The translations under genes and the position numbers were made by a program. The notes under the pieces are model-generated. The model worked only from the letters and a program-made list of their open reading frames with translations, searched no databases and was not told the DNA's origin. From contig WYBM01000025.1 in assembly GCA_011525915.1 (NCBI GenBank), positions 62,001 to 126,000 of the forward strand: a stretch of 64,000 nt of DNA, written 5' to 3'. Positions 11,701-19,435 of the stretch are shown here, piece after piece. Positions within the stretch are counted from its first letter, which is position 1; each line of letters opens with the position of its first letter. This stretch comes from Ardenticatenaceae bacterium (lineage in GTDB: Bacteria; Chloroflexota; Anaerolineae; Promineifilales; Promineifilaceae).

Positions 11701-14374
11701 CCAGACCATGATCGTCCACTTAGGCGTATACCGGCCGGTGGCTGTGGGAGATTTTGTTTGGCGTGATCTCAACGGGGATGGCCTTCAGGATGCGGGTGAA
11801 CCGGGGGTAGAGAATGCGCTGGTGTCACTACACACGGCCGTTGGTCACCGCCTGCTCACTCAGACCACGAACATCAGCGGCGGCTACACCTTCGCCAACG
11901 TCAACCCTGGCGTATATGCCATCTCCTTCACCCTGCCCTCCGGCTACCACTTTAGCCCCCAAGACCAGGGAATGTTTGACTTTAACGACAGTGATGCCCA
12001 TGTGGGGACGGGGCAAACGGCCGTCTTCACCCTCACCTCTGGTATCGACCAAAATACCTGGGATGCCGGCATGTACCGTCCCGCCCTCATTGGCGACCGC
12101 GTTTGGGCCGATGCCAACTACAACGGTATTCAAGACAGCGGCGAAACCGGCGTCAGCGGTATTGCCGTCACCCTCTACGTTACTACCAGCACCATCCCCT
12201 TTAATACGACCACCACCGACGTCAACGGCGGTTACAGCTTTTTTGTGCCCCCCGGCACGTATCGGCTTATGTTTGAACGCCCAATCGGGTATATCTTCAC
12301 CCATGCCGATGTGACCGCCGATGATGTAGACAGCGACGCCGATGCCGGGGGCAATACCATCCTCTTTACGGTGATTGAAAATGAACAAAGGTTGGATTGG
12401 GATGCGGGGGTGGTGGAGCTAACGGCCGTGGGCAACCGCGTCTGGTTCGATGTCAACAACGACGGCATACAAGACAACGAAGAACCTGGCCAGCCCGGCA
12501 TCACCGTCACTTTGCATAACAGCGGCGGTCTTGTCGCCACCCAAATAACCAATGGCGACGGTCACTACACCTTCACCAACGTCATTCCCGGCAGCTACAC
12601 CATCAAAGTAGAAAAACCAACCGGCTGGGCATACAGCCCCAAACAAAACCCCGGCGCCCCCGATAACGATCATGACAGCGATGTGGACCAGACAACAGGC
12701 GAGACCGACACTTTCACCCTCAATCCGGGGCAGGTAGATATAACCCAGGATGCTGGGTTGTACCCCTTGCCAGCCGCCATTGGCGACCGTGTCTGGCATG
12801 ATCTCAATGGTGACGGCATTCAAGATACGGGCGAACCGGGCCTTATCAGCGTTACCGTCAACCTCTATTACGCCGGCACCATTTTCCCCTACGCCACCCA
12901 AACCACCGATGCCAACGGCCATTACACCTTCACCAACATCCTGCCCGGTGACTACTACCTCAGCTTCAACCCGCCTGGTGGCTACTACCTCAGCCCCCGC
13001 GACCAGGGCGGCGACGACACGCGGGACAGCGACCCCGATGCCACACCTTCCAGCCCCACCTTTGCCCAAACTATCAGCTTCACCGTCTCAGCCGGCGATA
13101 CCATCACTAAATGGGATGCGGGTGTATACCAGCTTGGCTCCATTGGCAATTATGTTTGGCTTGATCTCAATTTTGACGGCCTGCAAAGCATAACAGAGAC
13201 CCAAATCAACGCTATCACGAGTTTCCTTACCGTCACACTTACTAGAGGGGATTTCGTGATTTCTACGACACATACGGATATCAGAGGGCACTATACCTTT
13301 ACCAATCTATTTCCAGGAAGCTATGCTCTACAATTTCCACCCCATTCTACTTTTGCGTCTCCCGAATTAATCCATTTAACCCTTCAAGATCAGGGGGGTG
13401 ATGACACAATTGACAGTGATGCCGATCCCGTCAGCGGCAAAACGACAACGTTCACGCTAACATCTGGTCAACAAGTATATGACTGGGACGCTGGTTATGT
13501 GGTCTTTGGTACTCTCAAGATGGAAGTTAAACGGGATAACGATCTGGATGGTTACGCGGAGCAGCCTATGGCAAACATTACGGTTCATCTGCTAGATGCA
13601 ACTACCAATGCTGTACTCAAAACGACATTAACTGATAGTGGTGGCTATGCCTATTTTAATGTCCCATGGACTGAATCGTACAAAATGCAAGTTGAGAAAC
13701 CAAACGGCTATCTTTTTGCGCCGAGGGAGTTCCAAGCCATTGACTTCGATCTGACATCTGGAAAAACAGGGGTATATCTTTCCGTGCCCCCGCTTTCTAC
13801 GTTTGGAGAGACAGTGATCGTTTATCAGCCAGGTGGTTCTGGGAGTATACTGCCGGGCAGCGGCGGCATGGTGCAAATAGCCAATAATCAGGGAGACCTG
13901 ACAACGGCACAGTTTATACCCGGTGCGGTTACGACAAATACAACCGCATACTTAACCAATTTGGCCGGCGGGTCAGTTCAAACCATGCTTCGAGCAACGT
14001 CAGGCATAACCCCCACGTTTGACCCACCGCAGGGATACGCGGCGACTAATCATGAGATTTATATGGATGCGACGCAGGCAGGCGGGCAAGTGCCGGGTTT
14101 ACAGTTTGCGGTTCCGGCCACGTTGACAATTGCCTACAGTGACGCTGATGTAGCTGGTGTGGATGAAAACAGCTTGCGTCTGTTCTACTGGGATTGGGAA
14201 AGTGAAGGGTGGGTAGAGGCGGCAGCGGTTTGTATGACACCATTTACACCGCAGATAGATAGGACGGCAAATGTAATAACGGCCGTAGTGTGCCAGACAG
14301 GCAGGTATGCTTTGTTCGGCCAGCCGAGTCACACTTCATTCTTACTCTTTTTACCGGTCATAACACGGCCGTAG
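5795..14374 (+). CDS. Giant secreted multidomain protein (propeller, FG-GAP, SdrD-B repeats)
   Basis: A 2859-aa exported protein. ATG 5795 follows GGGAGG by eight bases and opens a signal peptide (MTAWKRILVIVGAILLAF). Order by residue: 55-430, repeats of the 'LYVGGxFxxAGGxxANNIAxWDG' propeller type; 436-536, a NEW3/CARDB-like beta-sandwich; 544-704, a MAM/jelly-roll-like domain; 712-870, an SdrD B-like domain; 875-1235, FG-GAP/VCBS calcium-type repeats (GDLNGDGHMDAMV); 1236-1420, SdrD B units; 1422-1795, a second FG-GAP block; 1796-1980, SpaA/SdrD-like; 1985-2570, at least five B repeats of the IGDRVWHDLNGDGIQDTGEPG kind (written here as a type, units vary). The tail ends FLLFLPVITRP. There is no LPxTG signal or C-terminal membrane anchor. 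A cell-surface adhesin or stalk role is inferred from domain content. The last 1.1 kb is visibly AT-richer than the rest. Confidence 0.88.
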   Translation: MTAWKRILVIVGAILLAFVVFSSTLATAQTAAAVARQPTTAQPMGDTSTLLSAAWDVQFGVPPGGNGLNGEVVAIAADSSGNLYVGGNFNQAGSTTAYHIAMWDGTTWHALIDGNGYNGLSGDVWAIAINPANGDVFVGGIFARIDGNNAGPLACRIARWSPGAATWSTLQDSSGFLGVDGSIHALAVMGDELFVGGSFDGAATSGSCGTANVAAPGLASWHIGSATWSDVGGSMGSSFPKVNVLTSDGTTLYAGGFFDMAGGAPANNVARWDGGSWTALDSGLNGEIEALALAGSTLYAGGTFTQTGSGGDANYVAQWDGALWSSLGSGIGGVCLPGLLSVKDMLVQGNNVYVAGLFQSAGGAGANNIAMWDTAVHAWSALGDGLGIQPTFPCEAVDYVNTLAWGSVYAGGTFTASGSLVTSHFARWVTAVPSHAVSLLPATAVGSNTPGTIVTYSLQVRNDGSEPDSYDLLLGNHNFPTQINPTSVGPLPPNGSATAVVSVTIPGTANAGDSDTVIVTATSQTDANIFDQSYLTSQAYIAPDCQTIVNEQFESGDVPAGWLVVDNLSGGQVWRFDDPAGRGNLTGGAGGFAVIDSDFEAGMQDTELHTPLYDLSTATAVSLTFNTDFRWYAGGGDEKADVDISTNGGTNWMNVWQKTGADYRGPVTETVNLTALAAGNSVIVRFHYYNANFDWWWQVDNVTLTRCNPPIPDDSLILGNLVWDDSDGDGLFEPGHGEQGISEVLLNLYEDTNHNNQFDILNDAFITSTSTDAAGHYTFTRLAANDYIVQVAPANFSGPSAPLFNRVSSSGNGLPAPDPDDDVNNDDNGDDMAGQGSAAQAITLNYGSEPINDGDANANSNLTLDFGFTRNSLIAGQKFEDVDGDGAYLLPRDYAVVAEADRATWGDLNGDGHMDAMVIGHSASFSLLFGRSNGTFAPDVKMNTDSAVGFWLDVESGDVNHDGFLDLVATTILSASPPSDHVMVLLGQGGGTFAEAQTFNMAGHPAYLEMADLNGDTHPDLVVGFRDIKVLAVYFGDGHGRFPMPNAQIMPVSGGTHDLALADLDNDNDLDLAAIVSNDVVIGLNNGSGSFSLTPYTQTQPEHFSLGDVDNDNDLDILFITTNSARLLINGGSGTFTAGPMQAIVPDVRDVVLAEVNGSHLDLLLAYTNTVEIMTGNGNGTFGAAASHSIGAAINELHVFDVDGDGHLDLVSVNMVAPGSISRLFGDGQGGFTVHRPEAGLPNWTIFLDENGNDVLDGGEASQLTDAGGHYTFTQLVSGTYHVREVQQADWQQTTANGTTVVSGQQTITNVNIGNFHLISISGTVYHDQNENGSRDGGEPVLAGRNLFLDDNHNGVQDTGEVTATTDVNGRYTFTALPPRTFFVRQIMPVGWKATTGQVHILPAISQQTMVVDFGNAPISVYGRKFDDVDGNGRPQPIFTFAAAPRLAATGDVNGDGYMDAVVQEWGISILLGRADGTLQPPLKQPLAVASSSGSHTPSDIELADLNGDNFDDIIVTMFHHPAYAITQVVTLLSQGNGSFGPPTRYASGSTLPQEAEVADLNGDGHLDLVVANTTHGAGGPITDTISVFINKGDGRFKTHTDYFVPHNGSLVKLADMDGDGDMDIVASNNSVVVLLNDNGLFNSRVNLSTNGNAAAYLALSDVDGNGFPDILIITAIPSTNVLIFPNNGNGTFAQHTALPIGGLAVEHADEGLTAGDINNDTHTDLLIPLNTNAIGVFLGNGAGSFSSRKDYPVGDEPRAALVTDFDRDGNPDLWVINEGSEDAYLLAGDGAGRFALTPDAGLPNWTIYLDNNSNNILDSGDISATTDALGHYTLTAALPSYRLREVNQPDWVQTAVPSPTNMLPTAKDLTGVDFGNFKLATISGTVYHDLNFSRRPEPGEVGLNGWTVFIDQNQNGTLDGGEPSTTTNSDGHYSFTQVSPSHQHLRIVLPAGWQASKPLPERVAPGSGQTMIVHLGVYRPVAVGDFVWRDLNGDGLQDAGEPGVENALVSLHTAVGHRLLTQTTNISGGYTFANVNPGVYAISFTLPSGYHFSPQDQGMFDFNDSDAHVGTGQTAVFTLTSGIDQNTWDAGMYRPALIGDRVWADANYNGIQDSGETGVSGIAVTLYVTTSTIPFNTTTTDVNGGYSFFVPPGTYRLMFERPIGYIFTHADVTADDVDSDADAGGNTILFTVIENEQRLDWDAGVVELTAVGNRVWFDVNNDGIQDNEEPGQPGITVTLHNSGGLVATQITNGDGHYTFTNVIPGSYTIKVEKPTGWAYSPKQNPGAPDNDHDSDVDQTTGETDTFTLNPGQVDITQDAGLYPLPAAIGDRVWHDLNGDGIQDTGEPGLISVTVNLYYAGTIFPYATQTTDANGHYTFTNILPGDYYLSFNPPGGYYLSPRDQGGDDTRDSDPDATPSSPTFAQTISFTVSAGDTITKWDAGVYQLGSIGNYVWLDLNFDGLQSITETQINAITSFLTVTLTRGDFVISTTHTDIRGHYTFTNLFPGSYALQFPPHSTFASPELIHLTLQDQGGDDTIDSDADPVSGKTTTFTLTSGQQVYDWDAGYVVFGTLKMEVKRDNDLDGYAEQPMANITVHLLDATTNAVLKTTLTDSGGYAYFNVPWTESYKMQVEKPNGYLFAPREFQAIDFDLTSGKTGVYLSVPPLSTFGETVIVYQPGGSGSILPGSGGMVQIANNQGDLTTAQFIPGAVTTNTTAYLTNLAGGSVQTMLRATSGITPTFDPPQGYAATNHEIYMDATQAGGQVPGLQFAVPATLTIAYSDADVAGVDENSLRLFYWDWESEGWVEAAAVCMTPFTPQIDRTANVITAVVCQTGRYALFGQPSHTSFLLFLPVITRP

Positions 14375-14450
14375 GTCAAAGCTGTCCTGGCAACTTCACA
14401 CATGGCGGTACTTCGCCAACCGTAGCACATTTGTTTTCCACGTTTTAGTA

Positions 14451-14473
14451 GGGGCAGGCCTTGTGCCTGCCCC
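14451..14473. repeat. Short GC hairpin in 218-bp gap after the giant gene
   Basis: Perfect arms GGGGCAGGC/GCCTGCCCC around CTTGT. A related sequence (GGGCGGGCACAAGACCCGCC) occurs at 24697-24716, so this is probably a short dispersed palindrome. It has no T-run, so it is not a clear terminator. The rest of the gap holds nothing else I recognise except the promoter at its right end. Confidence 0.5.
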
Positions 14474-14577
14474 GCCTGTGTCTGCCCCCACTCCGGGCGA
14501 CCACAAGAGTCGCCTTTACCAGATGTCGTGGTCTTTTATTTAATACAGCATTAAAAGGTGAGGACAGGAAGCAATTT

Positions 14578-14586
14578 TGGTAAAAT
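14578..14586 (+). promoter_or_regulatory. Extended -10 box for a probably leaderless glycosidase gene
   Basis: TGG followed by TAAAAT ends six bases before ATG 14593. No Shine-Dalgarno sequence fits between them, so transcription should begin at or next to the start codon. Confidence 0.5.
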
Positions 14587-14592
14587 CGCGGC

Positions 14593-15990
14593 ATGGCTGA
14601 CAAAAAAAAGCATGATATTCCCCTGCGGCTGTCTACCCTCCTGGCTTTCCTCTTAGGTATTTTTTTCTCTCAGGCATTTAACTACTGGTGGCGGCTGCTG
14701 CGCCAACCCAGGCTGGCATCCCGGCCGCATCATTATTTGCCGGAACATGACACGGCCGTGATCGAAGCCGACCCTGCCTTGCACATTGCGGAAGCCAACG
14801 TGCGGGCCGGCATTGAAGAGCGCCACCTGCCCGATGGCTCACGCAAGACTATTCTCTGGGCCGGGTGGCGCAACTTCCGCGAACCGTGGGCGCGTGACTT
14901 TGGCTTTGCCAGCTTTGGCCTGGTAGAAATGGGGGAAAAACGGGCCCTCAAAGAGACACTGGAAATATATCTGCATTATCAACAAGCAGACGGCCGTTTC
15001 CCGGTCAAAATTCACTCCACCAATGTGGCCACCCGCTACCTGCACTCTCTCTTTGCCCGACAGCAGCCTACGTATAACCCCCTGCGCCCTAAATACCACA
15101 CCGCCCACCGCACCATTTCCCTCGACGGCAATTCGCTGCTGGTCATCGCCGCCCTTAACTACCTGCGCTATTACCAGGATGAAGTGTTTGCCCACCGCTA
15201 TTGGGACGCGCTCAAACGTGCGCTGCACTGGGTAGAAATGCAGGCCTTACAACCAGACGGTCTGCTGCATCAGGACGCCTACACCGATTGGGCCGATTCT
15301 GTCATTCGTAAAGGGGCCGTCCATTATACAAACGTCCTCTACTGGAAGGCATTACGCGAATTTGCCCTGGATGCCGCCCGTTACGGTTATAGCGAAGATG
15401 CCAATGCCTTTCAAAGGCGTGAACAGCAATTACGCGCCGCCATCAACCAGCACTTTTGGGATGAACGTCAAGGTTTCTATATCACCAGCCGCCAATTCCC
15501 CCTGGTTCTCAGCAGCGATGGCAACCTGCTGGCCATCGCCTGGAAGCTGGCCACCCCACCCCAGGCTCACGCTATTCTAGACAATATGACCGGTTTTGGC
15601 ATGGCTGAACCGGTACCCACCAAATGTACCAACCGGGATTACGGCCGTGATTTTATTGCCTTTGAAAATCGTCTGGGGGGCATTGCGCATTATCACACGT
15701 CCGCGGCCTGGCTGTGGTTAGGAAGCTGGCATGTGATCGCCCTGGTGCGCAGCGGCCGGCTAGACGAAGCCGGGCGCCTGCTGGACCGTATGCGGCGGGT
15801 CATTGTGCGTGATGGTGTCGTCCACGAAGTGTATGGGGAAAATGGCCACTATCTGAAAACCCGCTGGTATGAATCAGAAGCACCGCTCACCTGGAGCGCC
15901 GCTTTGTTCGTTTATGCCAGCGCCGTTTTCCGTAACCCGCAAGCTGTGGCCAGCAAACAAGTCATACACGAGGACAAAGAGCGCTTATGA
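14593..15990 (+). CDS. Membrane-anchored (alpha/alpha)6-barrel glycoside hydrolase-like protein
   Basis: A 465-aa protein with one N-terminal membrane segment (LSTLLAFLLGIFFSQAF) and then a six-hairpin catalytic fold on the outside. Recognisable features are REPWARDFGFASFGL near residue 96, then SLDGNSLLVIAALNYL, HQDAYTDWADSVIRKGAVHY and a late HTSAAWLWLGSWHVIAL. The 'W-A-R-D-F' and 'D-W-A-D-S-V-x-R-K-G' segments resemble GH100 invertases and related GH15/GH63-like enzymes; acidic residues in them are candidate catalytic groups. Substrate is not predictable. It overlaps the following gene by four bases (ATGA), so the two are translationally coupled. The start is ATG 14593 with an extended -10 just ahead and no ribosome-binding site. 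Confidence 0.75.
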   Translation: MADKKKHDIPLRLSTLLAFLLGIFFSQAFNYWWRLLRQPRLASRPHHYLPEHDTAVIEADPALHIAEANVRAGIEERHLPDGSRKTILWAGWRNFREPWARDFGFASFGLVEMGEKRALKETLEIYLHYQQADGRFPVKIHSTNVATRYLHSLFARQQPTYNPLRPKYHTAHRTISLDGNSLLVIAALNYLRYYQDEVFAHRYWDALKRALHWVEMQALQPDGLLHQDAYTDWADSVIRKGAVHYTNVLYWKALREFALDAARYGYSEDANAFQRREQQLRAAINQHFWDERQGFYITSRQFPLVLSSDGNLLAIAWKLATPPQAHAILDNMTGFGMAEPVPTKCTNRDYGRDFIAFENRLGGIAHYHTSAAWLWLGSWHVIALVRSGRLDEAGRLLDRMRRVIVRDGVVHEVYGENGHYLKTRWYESEAPLTWSAALFVYASAVFRNPQAVASKQVIHEDKERL

Positions 15991-16811
15991 GACCATTCAC
16001 CGGGCAGGTTGTGCTGATCTTCTGGCTCTTGCTGCTGATCGTCACCGTACAAGGGGCGGTGGTCGGGGCACGGCCATCCGACAATGGGCCGTCCGGCAAT
16101 GGGCCGTCCGGCAATGGACTGCTCTTTCTGCCGCTTATCATGCGGTCATCAACCTGTGAGGTTCCGGGTGAACCCTACAACACGCTGAGCATCAATGGAG
16201 CCCCTTTTGCCGGCGACGCAGCCCAAAACATTGAATACAACCTGGGCTACCGTGGTTATGCCCCCACCACGACCCAGCTGCAGTTAGTGCCCCTGGGCCC
16301 TGTTCATGACGTAAACGCCCCCCAGTTTAACACCCTCTTCAGCAATTTGCGCCTCCCCGACTTTACCAACGCTTACCATCGTTACCGCTGGGCCAACGGC
16401 CAGCCGGTAGATACACAGTCACCCTGGGGCTCCACTGTTTTGGGGCTGGGCGTCATACCGGGCGAAATCATTCACGCACCAGATTCCGGCTATAACCTGG
16501 GCGGCGGCCACGATGCCCTGGTGCTGTACGCCGGGAAAACGCGCCTGACGCTGAAATACACCCGTGAAGACAGTGTCGCCGTCGGTTATACGGTTTATAT
16601 TGAGGATATCTGTGTTCACCCCGCATTGTTGTCTTTGTACCAGACGTTAAACGCCAACGGCCGTACCACGCTGCCGGCTTTACCAGGTGGCCAGCCTATA
16701 GGCCGGGCCATCGGCAGCCAGATCAAGGTTGCCGTGCGTGATGCCGGCCACTTTCTGGACCCACGCTCCTGTAACGATTGGTGGCAGGCCTTTCCGGCGG
16801 CTTGTAATTAG
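15987..16811 (+). CDS. Secreted protein of unknown function
   Basis: A 274-aa protein whose ATG overlaps the TGA of the glycosidase gene. It has a signal peptide (VVLIFWLLLLIVTVQGAVVG), then a short tandem Gly-Pro-Ser-Gly-Asn stretch encoded by a 15-bp direct repeat (16081-16110), then LLFLPLIMRSS. The mature part has no family I can name with confidence. It contains GSTVLGLGVIPGEIIH, DALVLYAGKTRLTLKYTRED, and near the C-terminus IGSQIKVAVRDAGHFLDPRS followed by a Cys-Asn-Asp-Trp-Trp. Cysteines near residues 58, 211, 264 and the end could pair outside the cell. Coupling to the glycosidase suggests a shared surface role. The TAG stop at 16809-16811 lies inside the start of a dispersed repeat. 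Confidence 0.75.
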   Translation: MRPFTGQVVLIFWLLLLIVTVQGAVVGARPSDNGPSGNGPSGNGLLFLPLIMRSSTCEVPGEPYNTLSINGAPFAGDAAQNIEYNLGYRGYAPTTTQLQLVPLGPVHDVNAPQFNTLFSNLRLPDFTNAYHRYRWANGQPVDTQSPWGSTVLGLGVIPGEIIHAPDSGYNLGGGHDALVLYAGKTRLTLKYTREDSVAVGYTVYIEDICVHPALLSLYQTLNANGRTTLPALPGGQPIGRAIGSQIKVAVRDAGHFLDPRSCNDWWQAFPAACN

Positions 16812-16895
16812 GTCATCAGCAGCAAGCATTCAAAAATAAAATCGCTTTAGGTGTTGCCGGTAAAAGCACAAACGTTTGCACTTTTGCCGAACCCC
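16808..16895. repeat. Decayed copy of the 118-bp two-hairpin element
   Basis: TTAGGTCATC, then ATTCAAAAATAAAATCG, then TTTAGGTGTTGCCGG match the left half of the element at 54181. The right half has diverged: a different hairpin with AGCACAAACGTTTGCACTTTT replaces the AAACCGC arms. Its first bases supply the stop codon of the preceding gene. Confidence 0.65.
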
Positions 16896-16921
16896 AAATG
16901 TACTCTTGCTAAGTAGCCGTA

Positions 16922-16930
16922 TGATATAAT
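16922..16930 (+). promoter_or_regulatory. Extended -10 box (TGA-TATAAT) for the kinase-like gene
   Basis: A perfect TATAAT with upstream TG ends ten bases before ATG 16941. The earlier in-frame ATG at 16929 lies inside the box itself and cannot be the start if this promoter is used. Confidence 0.6.
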
Positions 16931-16940
16931 GCCCTCAACC

Positions 16941-19397
16941 ATGAATCTCTGGCCCCAGATCGCCACGTTATTAACGGAACCACCAGGAAACATTATTTAC
17001 CACCTGGTCACCCTGTTTGCCTTGCAGGCAACCTTTGCCATTTCCCTGAGCCAATGGCTGCGTGACCGGGAAAATGGTGAAGCATGGCGCGGGCTGATGG
17101 CCGCTGGCAGCTTAATCGTCGGGCGCGTTTTGCTGCTGACGGCCGGCTTGCTGCTGGCCAATGATCCGGCGCGGGCAGCCGCTTATTTGCCCCCTCTTGA
17201 ACAGGCACTCAACGGCATCACGGCCGTGCTGTTGGTGTGGGCTGTCGTGCTGCCATCGGCCTGGCAGCCGCGCCTGGGTGATGTCTTGCTGCTGCTTAGT
17301 ATGCTGGTGATCACCCTGCTTACCGTCTCCTTTGTTAACGCCTGGGGACCGCTGGCCGCTGCTGGTGTGCCCTACGCCGAAACGCCTCAAATGCTCACCT
17401 GGTTGGGGCTGCAAATAGGCGTTTATGGTTTGGGGCTAACCCTGACCCTGACCAACCGGTACACGCGCCTGGGGCTGCCGCCGCTGATGATAGCCCTTTT
17501 ACTGGCCACGGCCGTAGCCGCTTTGCTTAACGTCGTGGGGGAAGCGGCCGCAAACATTCCGCTGCTCTTTTATCTGCGCCTGGGCTACCTGGCTGTTTTC
17601 CCGCTCTGGGCAGCCCACACTTACCGCCAATCGATTGCGCCACTGGTGGCCGCCCAACAAGCTAACCGCCCCGCTGTGCGTCAATTGATCGATTCCCTTA
17701 CCTTCTCTACGGCCGTTTTACAATCCTTTGATACGGAAAACCGCGCCCACCAGGCCGTTGCGCTTATTCAACATCTAGTAGACGCGACCTTTGTGGGTGT
17801 AGGCATCTTCCCGCCAGACAACCGCCAACTCATTCACCTGACCAGTAATCTGCCCCAGGCGGGGGCCAACGCGCCCCGCAGCTGGCAGCTTGACCTGGTA
17901 GAATGGCCACCATTCCGCGCCGCCATCCGCAAGAAAGAAGCGGTAGAACTGCTGCCTGATGGTGCCGGAACGCGCCATCTGCATATTTTGTATGAGGCCA
18001 TGGCCGTAGGACCCTTTGGTGCCATGCTGGTAGCACCCATGTTTGTCGCCGATGAACCGGTAGGCATGTTACTTCTGGCCAAAAGTGAGGGCCGGCTGCG
18101 CTGGTCAGCCCGCGAAAAAACCATGGCCCCGGCGCTGGCGGCTTTTATCGCCCAGGCACTCACCAACAGCTACCGTCAGACACCAGCCATTCAGGAACCG
18201 CCTCTACCCCTCTCCACCCTGCCGCTCATGGACACAGCCACCAGCATAGCCGTCAGCGGCCGCCTCATTGCCATGGAAGCAGAGCGGGACAAATTAGCGT
18301 TGGAATTGGAAACGGCCGTTAACCGGGCAGCGCAATCTGAAGCCCGCGCCGTGGTCGCCCTGAAGCGGGCCCACGATCTGGCGCAAACACTGGATGAGAT
18401 AGAACGTGTCAACCGCGATGAGCACATCGAAGCCCTGGAGCGGGAAATTGACATGCTGCGTGAATCGCTCATTGAAGCAGAGGAAGCCATGGCCATGGCC
18501 GCGGCGGGCGAAATTGGCCTGACCACAGAATGGGTCATGATGACCATTACCCGGTACTCTGGCCAGCTGGAAGAAGCCCAGGCACGCATTGAAGCGCTGG
18601 AAATGGAAGTGAGCCGTCATGAACGGGGCACCGCCGATGACCTACTGGTGGCCCTGATTCAAGAGCTGCGTACACCGATGACCTCTATCGGCGGTTTTAC
18701 CGATTTGCTGCTGGCCGAAACGATGGGCATTTTGGGGGCACGCCAGCGCAACTTGCTGCAGCGTGTTCAGGCCAACACCAGGCGTATGAATGGGCTGCTA
18801 GACCAGATGCTGCAGTTGGTAGCCAGCCGCGAGCAGCCCACGCCGGCGGCCGAAGAAGTCATTGATGTGGCCGATGTCATTGAAACGGCCGTGACCGGCA
18901 TCATGTCTCAAGTGCGTGACAAAAACTTGCGCCTGGATATGGATGTGCCCTATAACCTGCCTTCCCTGACGATCAAACGGGCCCATCTACAACAGATGGT
19001 GTCCCATTTGTTAGGGAATGCGTGTCAGGCGGCAGGCAATAACGGCCGTGTCATCATTACTGCCCAGGCTGACGCCATTCACCATCCTGGCCACGCCGAT
19101 GGCCCCTTGCCCTTTTTGCAAATCAATGTCACCGACAGTGGCCCCGGTATTCATCCCGATGACCTGCCTTATGTCTTTGATACCCACCACCGGGCTGACG
19201 CACCACTTATCAAGGGATTGGGCGATACCAGTGCGGGTTTGTCAGTAGCCCGCGACCTGGCCCAGGCCAGTGGTGGGCGCATCTGGGTAAACAGCCAGGC
19301 AGGCACAGGCAATACATTTTCACTGCTCTTTCCACTACCGGCTGACAAAGAGATAGATGTGCCCCAAAATGGGCAGGTCAATGAGGGCCAAACGTAA
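16941..19397 (+). CDS. Histidine-kinase-like sensor with Gln at the H-box
   Basis: An 818-aa protein. The first 230 residues hold about seven membrane helices. A GAF-like domain follows (residues about 268-410), then a long acidic coiled coil (442-563). The dimerisation/phosphoacceptor segment reads ALIQELRTPMTSIGGFTDLL; the position normally held by the phosphorylated His is Gln574. The HATPase domain (about 663-806) is intact, with an N-box (LLGNACQAA), DSGPGIHPDDLPYVFD, a G2-like TSAGLSVARDLAQASGG and NTFSLLFPL. Autophosphorylation in the classical way is therefore unlikely, while ATP binding may remain. No response regulator lies next to it. The start at 16941 rather than 16929 follows from the overlapping -10 box. 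It may act as a scaffold or modulate a partner kinase; that is inference. Confidence 0.85.
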   Translation: MNLWPQIATLLTEPPGNIIYHLVTLFALQATFAISLSQWLRDRENGEAWRGLMAAGSLIVGRVLLLTAGLLLANDPARAAAYLPPLEQALNGITAVLLVWAVVLPSAWQPRLGDVLLLLSMLVITLLTVSFVNAWGPLAAAGVPYAETPQMLTWLGLQIGVYGLGLTLTLTNRYTRLGLPPLMIALLLATAVAALLNVVGEAAANIPLLFYLRLGYLAVFPLWAAHTYRQSIAPLVAAQQANRPAVRQLIDSLTFSTAVLQSFDTENRAHQAVALIQHLVDATFVGVGIFPPDNRQLIHLTSNLPQAGANAPRSWQLDLVEWPPFRAAIRKKEAVELLPDGAGTRHLHILYEAMAVGPFGAMLVAPMFVADEPVGMLLLAKSEGRLRWSAREKTMAPALAAFIAQALTNSYRQTPAIQEPPLPLSTLPLMDTATSIAVSGRLIAMEAERDKLALELETAVNRAAQSEARAVVALKRAHDLAQTLDEIERVNRDEHIEALEREIDMLRESLIEAEEAMAMAAAGEIGLTTEWVMMTITRYSGQLEEAQARIEALEMEVSRHERGTADDLLVALIQELRTPMTSIGGFTDLLLAETMGILGARQRNLLQRVQANTRRMNGLLDQMLQLVASREQPTPAAEEVIDVADVIETAVTGIMSQVRDKNLRLDMDVPYNLPSLTIKRAHLQQMVSHLLGNACQAAGNNGRVIITAQADAIHHPGHADGPLPFLQINVTDSGPGIHPDDLPYVFDTHHRADAPLIKGLGDTSAGLSVARDLAQASGGRIWVNSQAGTGNTFSLLFPLPADKEIDVPQNGQVNEGQT

Positions 19398-19435
19398 GGC
19401 ATCCATGATAAAAAGATGCTCGCTTACGCTCTAAC

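Noticed and set aside
14340-14374. Sortase (LPxTG) signal at the end of the giant protein
   Set aside because: FLPVITRP lacks the T-G and the following hydrophobic segment and charged tail.
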